A DNA stretch of 64,000 nt from Lunularia cruciata (Eukaryota > Streptophyta > Marchantiopsida > Lunulariales > Lunulariaceae), in contig OX419755.1 of assembly GCA_948567375.1 (NCBI GenBank), positions 15,319,001 through 15,383,000 on the forward strand. The letters run 5' to 3'. Under the pieces are notes generated by a model. That model had not been told where the DNA came from. It saw only the letters and a program-made list of their open reading frames with translations, and ran no database searches. Position numbers and translations under genes: made by a program. The stretch's first letter is position 1. Every line of letters begins with the position of its first letter. This document shows, piece by piece, positions 48,551 to 62,800 of this stretch.

Positions 48551-51500
48551 CATTGATTCTAAAAGCTCAAAATGGTACAATCATTTCTTGAGCTATCCCT
48601 TTCTACAGCATGTCAGCTTTACTTCTAGCCGCGAAAAACTTCCAATTAGAATAACCTAGGAAAGCTAAAGGGAATATGAAATGACACCATAGAAAATGTA
48701 TTATATTCTGTAGAAACTTACCTCTATCCTAACCAAGACTTGTTCGCTAACATCCCTTTCCTGACCCTTGTTCCTTGTTAAACTACTCAAGCTTCCTCTC
48801 CCGTTTTGATGTTTACTACCGCATAAATATCGAGGATCAATGGAATGAAGGTCTTTGCTCGCTAGACCCTCACGCCGATTCAGTCTAGTCTATCGATCAA
48901 TCAGATCTGGTGAGCGGTAGTGTGGAGCTATTTCATGCATAAACGGTGGGGAAATCGAGGTAGTATGGCGCAAGCCATGGGAAGCAAAATCAGTGAATGT
49001 AAGGTGGGTGTGGTGCAAAGAACGAGATGGATGGATGGATGAGTGAATGAATGAATGAATGGTGGGTGGAAGCAGCACAATCGACATGGCCCACCTGAGA
49101 ATCTGGTTCCTTGGGGGACTACGGCAGCCGTGTAGCTCACCCCGGCAGACTTCGGTGTACAGGGAGTGTAGAGACTTCCCGCCGGCCGGGAATGAAAGGT
49201 GAGTATGTAGTCCCATCTCCCGGCGAGTCACTGAAAGCGGTCAGCATACGGTCCAAACGTGACACCGTCTCCCTGAGCATGGATGGATGGATTGGGAATG
49301 GAGGCGAGCAGCGCCTTGGACATGACATGGTGACCCACCTGACATGGTGCGGTGGCGTATTAGGTGGGCAATCGACCACGTGCTTCGACTTGTCCATTGG
49401 CATCACGGTGCACACGCCGTGTTTGTTGCTTCCCTTTCGCTTTTTCTTCCCTGAAATTTGCCCTGATGAAGAGTTGATGATTCTTCTTTCTTCACTGTAC
49501 ACTCACCACTGTCTGTCCCTGGACGAGGTGGAACTCGTTTCAACACTCGTGTTTGCCAAATAATTGATTACTTAGAGACCAGTCAGGACGCCAGGTCCAC
49601 TGCATCTCATTCTGTAATAGTCGGGCTCTTCCGTTATCATCGAGAAGCAACGGATGAAGCACACAAGTGCAAGCATCTCTGCATCCCCATGTCTCTCTCT
49701 GTCCCACAGATGAATTGTGCACAAGAGAGCACCGAGTGAAGCTTCGGTAATGGCCATGGATCATTTGAGGTTGATTTTGATAGTGTAGTGTAGTGTGGTG
49801 CATTGTAATTCGCCCACATGTTCTGACAGCACCCCTTGTTGATGGACTTGTTGTTAAGAGCATCCTTGTGGATACATTTGGTTCCGAAGTCTACATAGGA
49901 GTAAATCCTTTTCACATAAAATGAGCATAGAGAAATCATCCCGTTGAGTTTTACAGGTGTGAGATTCAGAGTGTCGTGCTTGTGTACGGACTTAAATCAG
50001 TATGGACTGGGTTTTGTATACTTTTTCATGCGCGTAGTCAATGAGTGTACGAAAATGGGACTCATGGTGCCGCTTAAATAAACTGAACACCTTCTTGTGA
50101 TTCGTGATCAACTTTCAATGAAGTTGTCCGGGTAATTGTAATGCCGTGAGAGTTAAGGGAGACGAAAAGTGTTAAGTTGCAAAGTTGGTTGCGGGAGTAC
50201 CATTTTAAGGTTGTTGTCACTAAGTCGAACATAGATGAAGAAAGTAATCATCCACAAGTCATCAACTTATTCTTATGGTAGTTGCTTACTCCTGAAATTG
50301 GAGCCAAGAGCGTTTGCCTCTTTAAAAGTTTGGTAGCTCCCTTATGCAGAGGCATGTGCATAGCGGAACCAATGACAGTCTCATCGAGTTTTGTTTGAGG
50401 CTGTTTTATGTGATACATACAGAATTTGGATTAGCTTGATCATGCTGAATTGGATCAAATTATATTAAATGAGGGGCTTGGATTAGCAGCAGATTTGACC
50501 AGAGTCAATGAGAGGAAAGTCCTATACAGTACGAAAGTTCTCTTTTATGGGAATTGGAGACTGCAAACGAAAGAAATCCTCATATCTTGGAAGAATGGCG
50601 AGAAGGGTTATACTGAATATCCATCCAACCAGATTCCGGTAGTGAGATTCACCGTTTCCAACAGGGTTATTTTAGTTATATACAGTAATACGGGAATGAA
50701 AGTGCACAGTATCTAGATGGTCCATTGGGAAACTGGAATTCTTGGATGGGTGAAAATTTTCACTGTGAGATTGACCGGATGAATGGAGCGGGTGGTCAAT
50801 CAACCAGTCACAAAGTCCTCAGAGGGGAGGAGCTTATGTAGCTGCTGCTTGTTGAACGAGTCTTCTGCCTATGTTTGTAATAGTGTCTCGATCAGAGGAA
50901 GAGGGGAGTCATACTAGTGGAGAAAGGCAGACGGGCCATTCTTGTCTTCTTCTTCTCCGTCCGGAAAGAAGTAGCGTCCCCTCTGTCTCTAAAGCAAAGC
51001 AGTGCATGCTGCTTCACAACAACCAATTAGTAGTGTGTTGCAGCGAGAGCAGAGCGAGTGGGTGGTCACTCACGCTCACCAGCACACTCGCATAGAGACC
51101 CATAAACAAACTTCAACACCATCTCGTTTTTGTTGTTGCATTTCAACCTCCAGCGGCAGCAGTAGTTCGGAACAATTTCCTCTCTCCTTTCCCTCTACTG
51201 TTCTCTGAGCCAGCGCAAGCTGCTTGATTCAATCGCTCTTGGACCTCCCCTTCTACCTATATATGAATCTACCCTCCCTACCTGCGGTTAGAGAGACCTG
51301 TGGAACCTGGTGGTGAAGGACAATTTGTATATACCTGTGCAGCAGCAGAGTTTGATTTTGTGGGTCAAATAGCCCAGTTGTAGTAGGCCAGGAATGCGCA
51401 GGAGGTGCGGGATGCTGTGATTACCGGTGAGTGAGTTCTGCTTTATCACTTTGAAGTTCAGAGGTCTGCTGGTCCAGGTGGACCGACGAAATTTGGGGAA

Positions 51501-52359
51501 TAAATGCAATTGACGCTGTCTATCCTCGCGGGTGTTTTGCAAGTCTAGAAGTGATTCGACATCTTATGCTCCAACAAAATTTCTTCACAGCATACATCAG
51601 TGGCCTTTGACCTGCGAAGATCCGTTCACCTGAGGGTCTTGGTAGAGAGTGTGTCAGACCAGTGTATCAGACGTTACATCTAGAACGAATATTTCCCAAG
51701 AGAAGTATCAATCTGTGCAGAGACACTTCGATCTCCTCACCAAAGCTTCGTTGAAGCAGTAACTATGTCGCAGTGCCCCCCCTGCCTCCCCTGAAGTTCT
51801 CTTCTCCAATGTTGTTCACTATGCTCGAAATTGGATGCTGGGTATACCACCAGTAGGAGCTGTCAGAGTTCACTGCCTTCTCACTTTTGTTGACTTCCCC
51901 TCCTCTGTTTCTGTCATTCCGACGTGAATGTGAAGCCAAAGATGGGCCTTGAGGGAATAAGCCGCAAAGCTCACATTGTTCCCCAACTCGTATTTCGGAG
52001 TCCCAATAACGACAGAGTAAATCAATAACTCAATATTTTGCTGCAGAGACACTGCAGTAGCTCAGAACAGCTGCTAAAACTTTTGCGGCTCCTTGCCGAT
52101 GTGATCCAGTCTAATTGTCTTCCACCACTTGCCGTTCAGATCGTTAACCTCATACCCACACGGATGTCAGAACCCTTCATAACACCAGTGTTGTTTATTT
52201 GATGTGTTCTCGAGAGAGTGAGGGAGTCCAGGGAAATGCCACTGTTTGTTTAGTCAACCCACGATACCCATTTCTATCAACCCGGCTGGATGGACGAACA
52301 GCCAAAGTGGGTTGCTGGATCGCTTCTGAGTCCCTCAGCTATCGCTCGGTATCTTAGTT
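48551..52359. other. Spacer and probable ACC promoter region
   Basis: No domain-bearing reading frame. A GATG/GAAT microsatellite lies at about 49025-49060. From about 50.9 kb CT-rich stretches (51176-51205) appear, followed by a TATATATG sequence at about 51258, which is a possible but unproven TATA box for the rightward ACC gene. Any 5' UTR introns in this stretch cannot be fixed without transcripts. Confidence 0.4.
49025..49060 (+). repeat. Compound tetranucleotide microsatellite
   Basis: Four GATG units are followed by GAATGAAT-type units. A simple repeat without a coding role. Confidence 0.9.
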
Positions 52360-52702
52360 ATGGCATGTAAGCAGAGCTCGGATTCAGGTAGTAAGGGTAG
52401 CAGTTTTTTCAAATTGGAAGAAGGATACAATCACTTTGGGAGAAAAAAAATTGAACTGGAGGACATCGATTTTAGAGTTGAGAGAGACTTGTATTCTTAC
52501 TATTATTATTACCGGGTTCGATTCGTGTACTCATCTACTTCTGGATGACAAGAGATGGATCAAAATGATGATTGATGTTTGTGTTTTCCGTGTTTCGTGT
52601 TTCAGGACAGCCTAGGAGTGTTGGGTTTTTTATAGTTGTACTCTTTGATTGAAAGGAAGTACCTTTCTCTGCTGCTGACGAGGATCAAGAAGAGGGGGAA
52701 TC
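52360..52702 (+). promoter_or_regulatory. Probable ACC 5' leader with intron and uORF
   Basis: A GT donor at 52388 (TTCAG|GTAGTA) and an acceptor ending at 52605 (GTGTTTCAG|GACAG) could define a 5' UTR intron just before the ACC start at 52703. If so, an ATG at 52360 opens a short upstream frame that crosses the junction and stops after about 26 codons, before the main start. Supported only by splice-like sequences. Confidence 0.35.
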
Positions 52703-55700
52703 ATGGTGGCCGACGCCACTGTAAATGGCCAGACGGCTGCAAAACATGCCGCACATGTGTCTCAAATTGAGGAATACTGTGCCGCGCTGGGAGGGACCAA
52801 ACCCATTCACAGCATTCTAATTGCCAACAACGGAATGGCTGCTGTGAAGTTTATCAGGAGCATTCGTATATGGGCTTACGAGGCATTTGGGGTGGAAAAA
52901 GCCGTGACCCTTGTTGCTATGGCTACCCCTGAGGATATGCGTATCAATGCGGAGCACATTCGGATGGCGGATCAGTTTATTGAAGTTCCTGGAGGGACCA
53001 ACAACAACAATTACGCAAATGTCCAGCTTATCGTTGAGGTGCGCAAACTCCCTTCTCCTAGTTCCTAATTTGCTCGGAAGTTCAACACGAGCTATCGATT
53101 GAATTCCAAATTACGAGCTAACATAGAGATATTATTTCAAGCCAGATCCATTTTAGTAACCAGGAAAGTGTGAAGTCAAACGGTTCACGAACTGGAGAAT
53201 CACACTACAGAGCACTAACTGGAATTTCATAGTCAAGATATGGAATCATGTGGGATATACACAAAAGAAAATTACTTTAGTGAACAAATAGTCTATTCCT
53301 CAGGACTTCACATTGTAATCTTTGGTAGCCAGCCTACACTTGTCAGTTTCCATCTGACCATTCTGTTGGCGTATTTCATGACTCCTATACTCATTAGATA
53401 ATTCAATATATCACCACAGGTGCTTTCCTGTGTACTTTCCATTTGCAATCTTTAAGGTTCGATTCTGGGTATTGGTGGTGTATTTTATCCAAGCTTTACA
53501 TTGTCATCTGGGAAGATGCAAACAGTATTAAACGCCTCCTGCATCCTCTGAGTAACTTGACCGGGCACTGCAATAGAAATTCAATTGCAGGGATACTGAA
53601 TCATTGGAAAAATTAACTTTCTGCAGATTGCTGAGCGTACTGGGGTAGCAGCAGTGTGGCCAGGATGGGGGCATGCATCCGAAAATCCAGATCTTCCAGA
53701 GCAATTACTTGCTCGTGGTATTGTCTTCTTGGGTCCTCCAGCTGAACCGATGGCTGCTTTGGGTGACAAGATTGGCTCCTCAATTATTGCCCAGGCTGCA
53801 GGTGTTCCTACACTTGCGTGGAGTGGCTCGAATGTAAGTGAGAGTGACGAGTTCTCCGCATGTGTGGATGTGTTTTGAATCTCCTGTGGCTTCCAGACGT
53901 TCAGATCGCTGCTACGTATATTTTCTGTTCTTTCCACTCTTTAACCTTGTAACTTGGAAAGGGCTCATTACGTGTGGATCACTGTCACAGGTTTCAATAC
54001 CTTTTGAAAAATGCCTGGAGCCAATTCCAGAAGAGGTTTACAAAAAGGCATGTGTGTATACAACAGAAGAAGCGTTGTCTAGCTGCCAATCAATTGGGTA
54101 TCCTGTCATGATCAAAGCGTCTTGGGGAGGGGGTGGCAAAGGTATTCGCAAGGTACGTTCAAGGCAGATGATTTCAGTTTCTGCTTGTTGCTACGGTCAT
54201 TTTCAAAACAATAGAACTGCTCACTGAACGATGTACTAAATGCTCCTGAGCATAATACTCATTTTGATAGCTGAACAATTTTTTTGATTCAGGTGGCCAG
54301 TGACGATGAAGTACGAGCATTGTTCAAGCAAGTTCAAGGAGAAGTTCCAGGGTCTCCTATATTTATTATGAAGGTCGCATCAATGGTATGTGTTCTATGA
54401 TTTGTGCCACCTGTTCACTTCCATCACATACCAGATCTCGGACCAACTGTACCACAAATTCCTGGACGAACAACACTCCTAGTCGTAATCTCACATACAG
54501 TTGTGATGCTGTTACAGAGTCGACATTTGGAAGTGCAGCTCCTTGCCGATGAATATGGCAACGTAGCAGCGTTACATAGCAGAGACTGCAGCGTTCAGCG
54601 TCGCCATCAGAAGGTGACATTACGGTTCTCGTCATTTTCTTCACGTCAATCCTTCCTTCACCTACAAGCACTTCCAAGCCTGCGGATAGTTATTGCCTTT
54701 GGTCTAACAGTTGCACTGCTTCGTGACAGATTATTGAGGAAGGACCGATAACTGTTGCCACACCTGAAACCATTAAACAATTAGAGCAAGGAGCCTGCAG
54801 GCTTGCCAGGTGTGTCAACTATGTGGGAGCTGCAACAGTTGAATACCTTTTCAGTATGGAAACTGGGGAGTTCTACTTTCTTGAACTCAACCCTCGTTTG
54901 CAAGTAAGTCGGCTTCTTCAACATCACGCCCTTACTATATCATGGAATCGTAAGTCTATCTAAAAGTCGGCAATAGGTTTCTTTCTGCAAGAAGCTACAA
55001 GACCCTGAAAGTTATCTAGCGATACCTACAATCAAGTCCTATGCACTGGCTTTGCAAACCGGGGCCTTAAATTCCCAGTTTCAGAGCTACAAACCTGGCT
55101 CCTAACAGACACCTGCCATTGTTACTGAATATCATTATATCGCATCTCATTCAGGTGGAACACCCAGTCACAGAATGGATAGCTGAAGTCAACATTCCCG
55201 CAGCTCAGCTTTGTATTGGGATGGGCATTCCTCTTTGGAAAATACCTGGTGTGTACTTTGACTCACCAGTGATTTGCGTACGTTCATCATTGATTGCCCT
55301 ACTTTTTACAGAGTTGTTCCTCGGTATTTGAACTGTCCAACTGATATATTCAAGTATTGGTGGTAACAGAGATCAGACGATTCTATGGTAAAGAAGTCGG
55401 TGGAGGTATTAGTTCATGGCGTCAGACTGCCGAAAGTGCAACCCAATTTGATTTTGTCACAGCAGGAAGTACGAAGCCTAAAGGTCATGTTGTGGCTGTA
55501 CGTGTGACTAGTGAGGATCCTGATGATGGTTTCAAACCTACCAGTGGTCAAGTACAGGTATTAACTTCTTTCTCAAACTAGTCTGAAGAGGAGAGATATT
55601 CGAATCTATTGTTCTTGAGACTAGACCTGAATTTGATCTAGACCCCTTTTACCCGTCTACCGCTTTACGTACTGCTCGTAAGAAGTGTGGCAAGCTTTGT

Positions 55701-56806
55701 CGCAAACAGTTCGTTCTGCGTGTCCTTCTACTCTAATTCTATTTGACTCAGAGTCTAGGGAAGAGAACATGTATGATTTCCTTGTGTGCAAGAACATGTG
55801 CTTGGATATGTTTTTAGACTTTGGTTAACAACTTCATTTCTTACATGCAGGAACTCAGTTTCCGTAGCAAGCCAAACGTTTGGGCTTACTTCTCCGTCAA
55901 GGTGAGTCTATCCTTACTATCCGGATGGTGCACAAACCTGCGATCGATTCACTGGTTTGAGTGCTGCAATTTTCATTTTCCGTAGAAAGACCAACTATTT
56001 TCGTTTCTCATTTAGCTGTCGTATTTTTCCGAAACTCATGTTCTCCTGATAGTAATTCACGAGTTGCCGTGACTCTTATGCAGTCTGGTGGAGGCATACA
56101 TGAATTCTCAGATTCTCAATTTGGTGAGTTTGTCCTGCTGCAGAGTCGAAACACTACTCATAAGAACCTATCACATTTCAAAGTTGGAACTGCTTGTCGT
56201 TTACTATTGTATTTATTTTTGAGGTCGAGTGAGGCTTACGGTCTTGACAGAATACTGTTGACATCAAGAGTGGTTGATATGTGTGAGATTTGGCACAAGT
56301 CTCACCTCTAACTCGCATTTGCCATTGGAACCTTTCTTTCTTCCAGGACATCTATTTGCATTTGGTGAAACCAGACCTATCGCTATAGCGAATATGGTGC
56401 TTGGTTTGAAGGAACTGCACATTAGAGGAGAAATTCGCACCAACGTCGATTACACTGTGGATCTCTTACATGTAAGTCTGTCAGAGCTATTATGTGCTAG
56501 AATAATTTTTTGTGGGTTTACGGTTTACAGATTGACACAAACTCTGGATGTGTTCCTGGAACAAAACGCTCACATTGCAATATTTGGCTAACCCATTTGT
56601 CTTTCACGCAGTCCTGCCCTGCGTCAAAGTTGACTCGAGACTAGTCATTTGCTGCATGGTTTTTCTCAAATGTAGTCTTGTTTATACAGGATAAAGAGTA
56701 CCAAGACAACGTCATCCACACAGGGTGGTTGGATAGTCGCATAGCTTCCCGTGTTCGCGTGGAGAGACCACCTTGGGAACTGTCTGTCATAGGAGGAGCG
56801 TTATAT
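52703..56806 (+). other. ACC biotin carboxylase region
   Basis: Exons 1-12. The N-terminal Rossmann-like part holds [18 protein letters not shown] and [12 protein letters not shown]. The ATP-grasp glycine loop is [12 protein letters not shown] at the end of exon 3. Catalytic segments are [25 protein letters not shown] and [15 protein letters not shown], the last split by the intron after 54903. IRRFYGK and [13 protein letters not shown] follow, then [20 protein letters not shown]. All key biotin carboxylase signatures are intact. Confidence 0.95.
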
Positions 56807-59800
56807 GTAAGAGTTTACTGGCCGCTGTTTTACCTGTTCCTCTAGAACGGACGTCTTCAGTAGTCATGTTATACAGATCACCTTCATTTGTCTATAGACT
56901 CTTCTTTTTCCTGTAATGCCTGTGATTCTTCGTTAGATTTCATAAATGGAATCTGATCCACTGTCTGGCTGCAGAGGGGAACAATGCTGACAGCAGCTCG
57001 AGTTCTGGAATACATTGGTTACCTTGAGAAAGGTCAGGTTCCACCGAAGGTATACATCTAGTGGATTTATTCTCCCACCTATCTGCCTTGCTGTTAGCGT
57101 TAGTCACTACGATAAGTTTTGTTGCCCAGATGTTATAGCAAAACTTCTAAATGTTTGGATTGCAGATGTTGTAGGCGAGATATTTCGCCTGAGTTGGGTT
57201 CTAATATCCCCTTCCGGAGGAAGATTCCTTTTTCCGTCTAGCATGTGTTTAGAGTGACTGATGTATGAACTCACCTGGACGGTCTTGTGGTGCAGAGCAT
57301 CTCGCTTGTGAACTTTCAGGTTACACTGAATATCGAAGAGAAAAAGTACACGGTAAGTTTCTGCCTCGGTCATGCTTCCGGATGTTAGACATTCAATTTG
57401 AATTCACCTGAGTGGAGCTTTTGACCCTTTCAGAAGCTTTGAGTATCATGATCTGTGTCATTGTGTCAACTCACCTAGACATATCTGAGCAGGTTGAAAT
57501 GACAAAGGGAGGCCCTGGGAGCTACCGTCTATTGCTCAACCAATCGGAAGTCGAAGCTGAAGTGCATACCTTACGTGATGGAGGTCTTCTTGTGCAAGTA
57601 CTGTTTATCATCCCTATGAACTTTCTTTTTTTCGATGCACGTTCTAACAAAAGTTTTTCCTTGGCTGGTGCCCTGTATGCATGGTTGAGGAACTTATAAA
57701 TTTGCTAATGTGGTGTTTTGAAACACTTGGTCTTATGGGACTTGCGTTTTTTGATTGTTTTTTCAGCTGGATGGGAATAGCCATGTCGTCTACGCAGAGG
57801 AGGAGGCAGCCGGCACACGTCTGCTGATTGACGGTCGGACTTGCCTATTACAGGTGTGGACTTTGAGTCACATTTAAACAGCTAGTTTTAACTTTGAAAG
57901 CTTACGGTGATTACGATCAATTTAATTTTAGAAGGTGCATGATGATCTACCCTGCGCAGTGATGAATTATTCCCTATTCGGAAGTTGCAAAGCGACAATT
58001 AATCAGTTTTGGTATTATATGATGTGTATGACTAACATGTACTTCATTTGTACGTCTGTGCAGAACGATCATGACCCTTCGCGTCTGATGGCTGATACCT
58101 CGTGCAAACTTCTTCGGTTTCTGGTGGCTGATGGCAGTCACGTGACGGCTGACCTTCCATTTTGTGAGGTGGAAGTTATGAAAATGTGCATGCCATTGCG
58201 GACCTCTGCTTCCGGGACAATTCACTTTAAGCTGACAGAGGGGTCTACCATGATGGTGAGGAAGCCGTTGTCTTTTACGAAGTTCCCTTGCATAGAATCG
58301 TAAACTGCTCAGTTCTGAGTCCAATGTGCAGAATGCTTTCTTGACAGTATATCAATTCGTATTCTTGTGTTCCACGCAGCCTGGAGACTTGCTAGCAAGA
58401 CTTGACTTGGATGATCCATCGGCCGTGAAAAAAGCTGAGCCATTCGTTGGAACCTTCCCTTCTCTTGGCCCCCCAACAGCACATTCTGCAAAGGTCCACC
58501 AACGATGTGCAGCTGCTGTAAATGCTGCACGGAATATTCTTGCTGGTTATGAGCACTCCATCGAAGAGGTTTGCCATTACACTTCCTATCATCGTATTGT
58601 GGGTCCCTATAATCCCATTTCCATGTAAATCATTCATCTATGCCACTCCAGCACATCATCTGCAGCAGTAGCATCGTTGGCCTGAATGACAAGTTCTCGA
58701 CTCAGGTGAAACTTTATAGAGATCATCTGTATATAGACTTCAAATGATGCATCATTTTCAGATTCTAAAGATAAATTATCAGTGTTTGCAGACATTGTTC
58801 TATATCCCATGGTCGTACTGATACAATTATTGGTTCTTTGAAACAGGTAGTGCAGGCGCTTCTTACTTGTCTTGATGATCCGCAGCTTCCGCTCCTACAG
58901 TGGCAGGAGTGGATGTCAATCTTGGGAACAAGGCTACCGAAGGATTTGAAGATTAAGGTAGCTCACACAAAAGAGTGAACCATTTAATATGTCAAGAACT
59001 TGTCCAGAATAGGTTGAGGTGTTTATTACTCTGAAAATGATCTGTTACTGATTTCCAAGATCCAGGATAAGACAAAGCAATGTTGTTTGCGTCTTTACTG
59101 GAAGAGATTGGATATAGTGAGTTCGCTCATACCTATACTCGTCCGTCTGATATTGCAATTGTTGGACTATTGTGCAGTTGGACGCAGAATTTCGTGAATA
59201 TGAGACATCTTTCATCGACAGTACCGTGGTTGTTGAATTCCCAGCGAAGTCCTTGAAAACAGCTTTAGATGTGAGTATCTCCTTTAGTTCGCCATCTTCA
59301 CCCTTCTCTCATGATACCAATGGTCGGTTTCTCAAAAGAGGTAAGATGCAACCGGTGGTGTAATGTTAAGGTTTGCTGCCTGCTTTTCATCTTGATTCAG
59401 GAAAATCTGTTATTTCAGTTTCGATTGAGTTATGGTTTCAGGGTTCAGGGTTTAGTGTTAGGCACATTCCATATTCTGGACAGTACAGGAGAAGGAGATC
59501 TGGTCTCACCTGCATTGCAAGAAATTTTTGATGGATGACGCTGAGCGTTGTTATCTCCTCTCTAGGGTGCGCTGGAGGCTGCGCCTGAGAACGAAAAGGC
59601 AACCATGTTAAGATTGTTGGAGCCCCTGATGACTCTCGCGAAGTCTTATGAGGGAGGACGAGAGAGCCACGCCCGTAGTATTGTGCAGTCGCTCTTCGAG
59701 GAATACTTGAGGGTGGAGAAGCTGTTTAGTGATGACATTCAGGTGAAGCTTTAAACCCGATCATGTAGACCTTCTATTCTAGCTAGGTCACCATCAAATA

Positions 59801-62800
59801 TCCAATGGAATTAAATTTACAATTAGACTCCGCCTTTTGAGCTTTCTTAGCTTGTGATTCATGAGAATCTCTCGACCACCACTTTACGAGGTATCATTGC
59901 TTGGCATTTAACAGACTCTATTGTTGAGTTTGTGCAGGCTGATGTGATCGAAGGACTGCGAATGCTCTACAAGAAAGATCTTCCGAAAGTTGTCGATATT
60001 GTCCTCTCACATCAGGTAGCACTTAATCACTCATGAAGATTCGAAAGCAAGTTCCCACGGAGCCTGTGCTCTTCATTCACATTCATCTTGTGCTTGGCTC
60101 GCATATTCGAAGAACATAGTGTTTTAGCACTCATGAGCTTTTGAACAGAAACTCGGTAGGAGGGGTACTGGCATTCGCCCAGCTACTTCCTGAATCGGGA
60201 TAAAAACGCAGGCACTGATGAAGTCGTTAGTGCTTTCGTGAAGGCTTACTTTGACCGCCTGTCTGCTTCCGTCAGTGTTTAGTGTTTTGGAACTCATGCC
60301 TTCATAGAACATGCTGTTTAATGGTCCTCCCCGGCTCTCAATTTCAGATGCTTAATCGGTTTGTCTTGCTTGTTTCTACATGATGTATACTAGTTCTCTG
60401 TAGGTGCTACTAATTATGTCTTTACTTCAGCTTATCTTCGTATTGTTAGATTCACTTAATTTGTATTTCCGTAAATGCAATTCATTTCGATTTGCACACG
60501 TTTTTGCTTGCATTTCATACGCACTTTCTCGGTTCCATACTTAGTGGGTTTTGCATCCCTCGTTCTTCGAACGGCTTCTGCTCTCATTTCTCAAACATAG
60601 TGTATTTGAGCTTTTCCCCTTGAATGCTTGTTCTTTAATATCACTTCATTCATCTTCTTCTAAATCAGTATTTATTTACTCTGCCTGCCGTAACGAATGG
60701 AATGTTGACTTGTATGATTGATCAGGGCGTGGGCAGAAAAAATGTTCTGATATCAAGATTGATGGGAGCCCTTGTGTACCCAAATCCAGCTGCATACAGA
60801 GACCAGTTAAAGTGCTTCGCAGAGTTGAGCCATCCTTCTCAATCCGAGGTTAGTAGAGAACAAAATTCTTTTCGGATCTCAACTGTACCGTTTCTAGGAT
60901 AGGTGGACTCACCTTTTTCCATGAGATTTGATATTTGATAGTTGGTGATTGCATTACAAATTAGTTATGGCGAAGTTGGTCATGTCAAACTGATTTTGAA
61001 ATTTCACTAACCTAGAAGTCGACCACCTGATTGAACTCTAATGCAGCTGGCGTTAAGATCAAGTCAATTGCTGGAGCAAACTAAGCTGAGTGACTTGCGG
61101 GCAAAAATATCAAAAACCTTGTCCGAGTTGGAGATGTTCACAGAAGATGGCGGGGAGGGTGTGTCTGTACCTGGTCGACGTGCTGTTGAGGAGAGGATGG
61201 AGGACCTTGTTGATAATCGATCGCCAGTGGAGGATGCACTCGTGGCTTTGTTTGACCACAGTGATCATACTTTACAACGTCGTGTAGTCGAGACCTACAT
61301 CCGTCGGTTGTACCAGGTCTGTTCTGAATCCATTTCATTAATATCTGTGGCAAAGCTGAGTAGCTGAGTAGTGCTGAGAAGGTTTTCAACAACCAACTAA
61401 CCAAAATGTTGTCTTGCCGAACAGCCTTACCTCGTCAAAGGATCTATACGCATGCAATGGCACAGATCTGGACTTATTGCCTCGTGGCAGTTCATGGAGG
61501 AAAATCCTCAACAAGCAAATGAGAAACTAAGCACGTTGGCTCCTCTGGAAGAAGAGAGGCAAGGGACTAAGCGTTGGGGAGCTATGGTGATCCTTACCTC
61601 GCTCCACTATTTGTCAGTTGCAGTTGGCGCTGCTTTGAAAGAGACAGAGGGAGTTGCAAAACATGCGAACAAGGTGAATGGATCTTCTGGCGAATTCGGG
61701 AATATCATCCACGTGGCTCTTGTGGGAATCAAAAATCAAATGAGTAATCTACAGGACAGGTAAAAGCGCTTGTCATTTTCAGCTCCTGAAGTTATTACGG
61801 GCTCACAACAGGTCTACCAGAATAGTTCAGAACGCCTGCTTGGTCGACACTGCATATAGTGTATCCAGAAGAATATTCAAGTGGGAACAGATGCAGCCAT
61901 GGAATTCTTTCTCATGATAGAGTTTTGAATTGCAGTGGTGATGAAGACCAAGCTCAGGAACGTGTAGATAAATTAGCCAAAGGGTTGAAAAGCGAAAGCC
62001 TGGGGACAATGCTACTGGCAGCAGGCGTTGGTGTCGTAAGCTGCATCATTCAGAGAGACGAAGGTCGTTCCCCAACTCGTCATTGCTTCCACTGGTCCTC
62101 GGAGCAGCGGTTCTTTGAAGAAGAGCCCCTTCTTCGGCATGTAGAGCCACCGTTGTCCAATCTTCTTGAACTGGTGAGGATTTACCTTTCTAACAACTTC
62201 GTTGACTGCTGCACGTCTTGTTATTTCCCTTCGGATTGCCTGTAAGACACCTATTCACAAGGTTGTAGTTCATAAGCTCTAGTGGTACATAACGTGTGAG
62301 CAATGTCTTTCTTGACGAATAACACGTAGTCTGAGCTTTTCTGTCTTTGTTTACAGAACAAGCTCAAGGGGTTTACAGCGATGCGCTATGCTCCATCTCG
62401 AGATCGACAATGGCACATCTATTATGTGACAGACCGCCCGAACGTCAGACGCATATTTCTGCGAACGTTGGTCAGACAAGCGAAACCAACTGACACAGCA
62501 GGTGTTGTAGATGTACCACATGCCACAATAAACGTCGGAGATGCGATTCAAAAGGCTTTGGAGGAGATTGAACTGACGTCTCATAATTCCAACAACAAAG
62601 CAGATCATCTTCACATGTATTTGAGTCTGCTTCGACCTGTAGAGATCGGTGGAGGCAATGGCGGAAGGTGAATAAATATTGTAAATGCTTGACTTGTGTG
62701 GCACGTAAGCTAAATCGTACCTGATGCCCTGTGGAAAAGAACGTGCTAACTTTGTTCCTTGGCTCCTACGCAGTGAGCTCGAAGATTCAGAAGATTCAGA

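Noticed and set aside
49111-49563. 150-codon open frame upstream of ACC
   Set aside because: It overlaps a similarly long antisense frame and a microsatellite, with no recognisable domain. Length alone is not convincing in this fairly GC-balanced stretch.
52500-52535. GGTTCGATTC-type B box near 52515
   Set aside because: No A box or cloverleaf upstream; probably chance within the ACC leader region.
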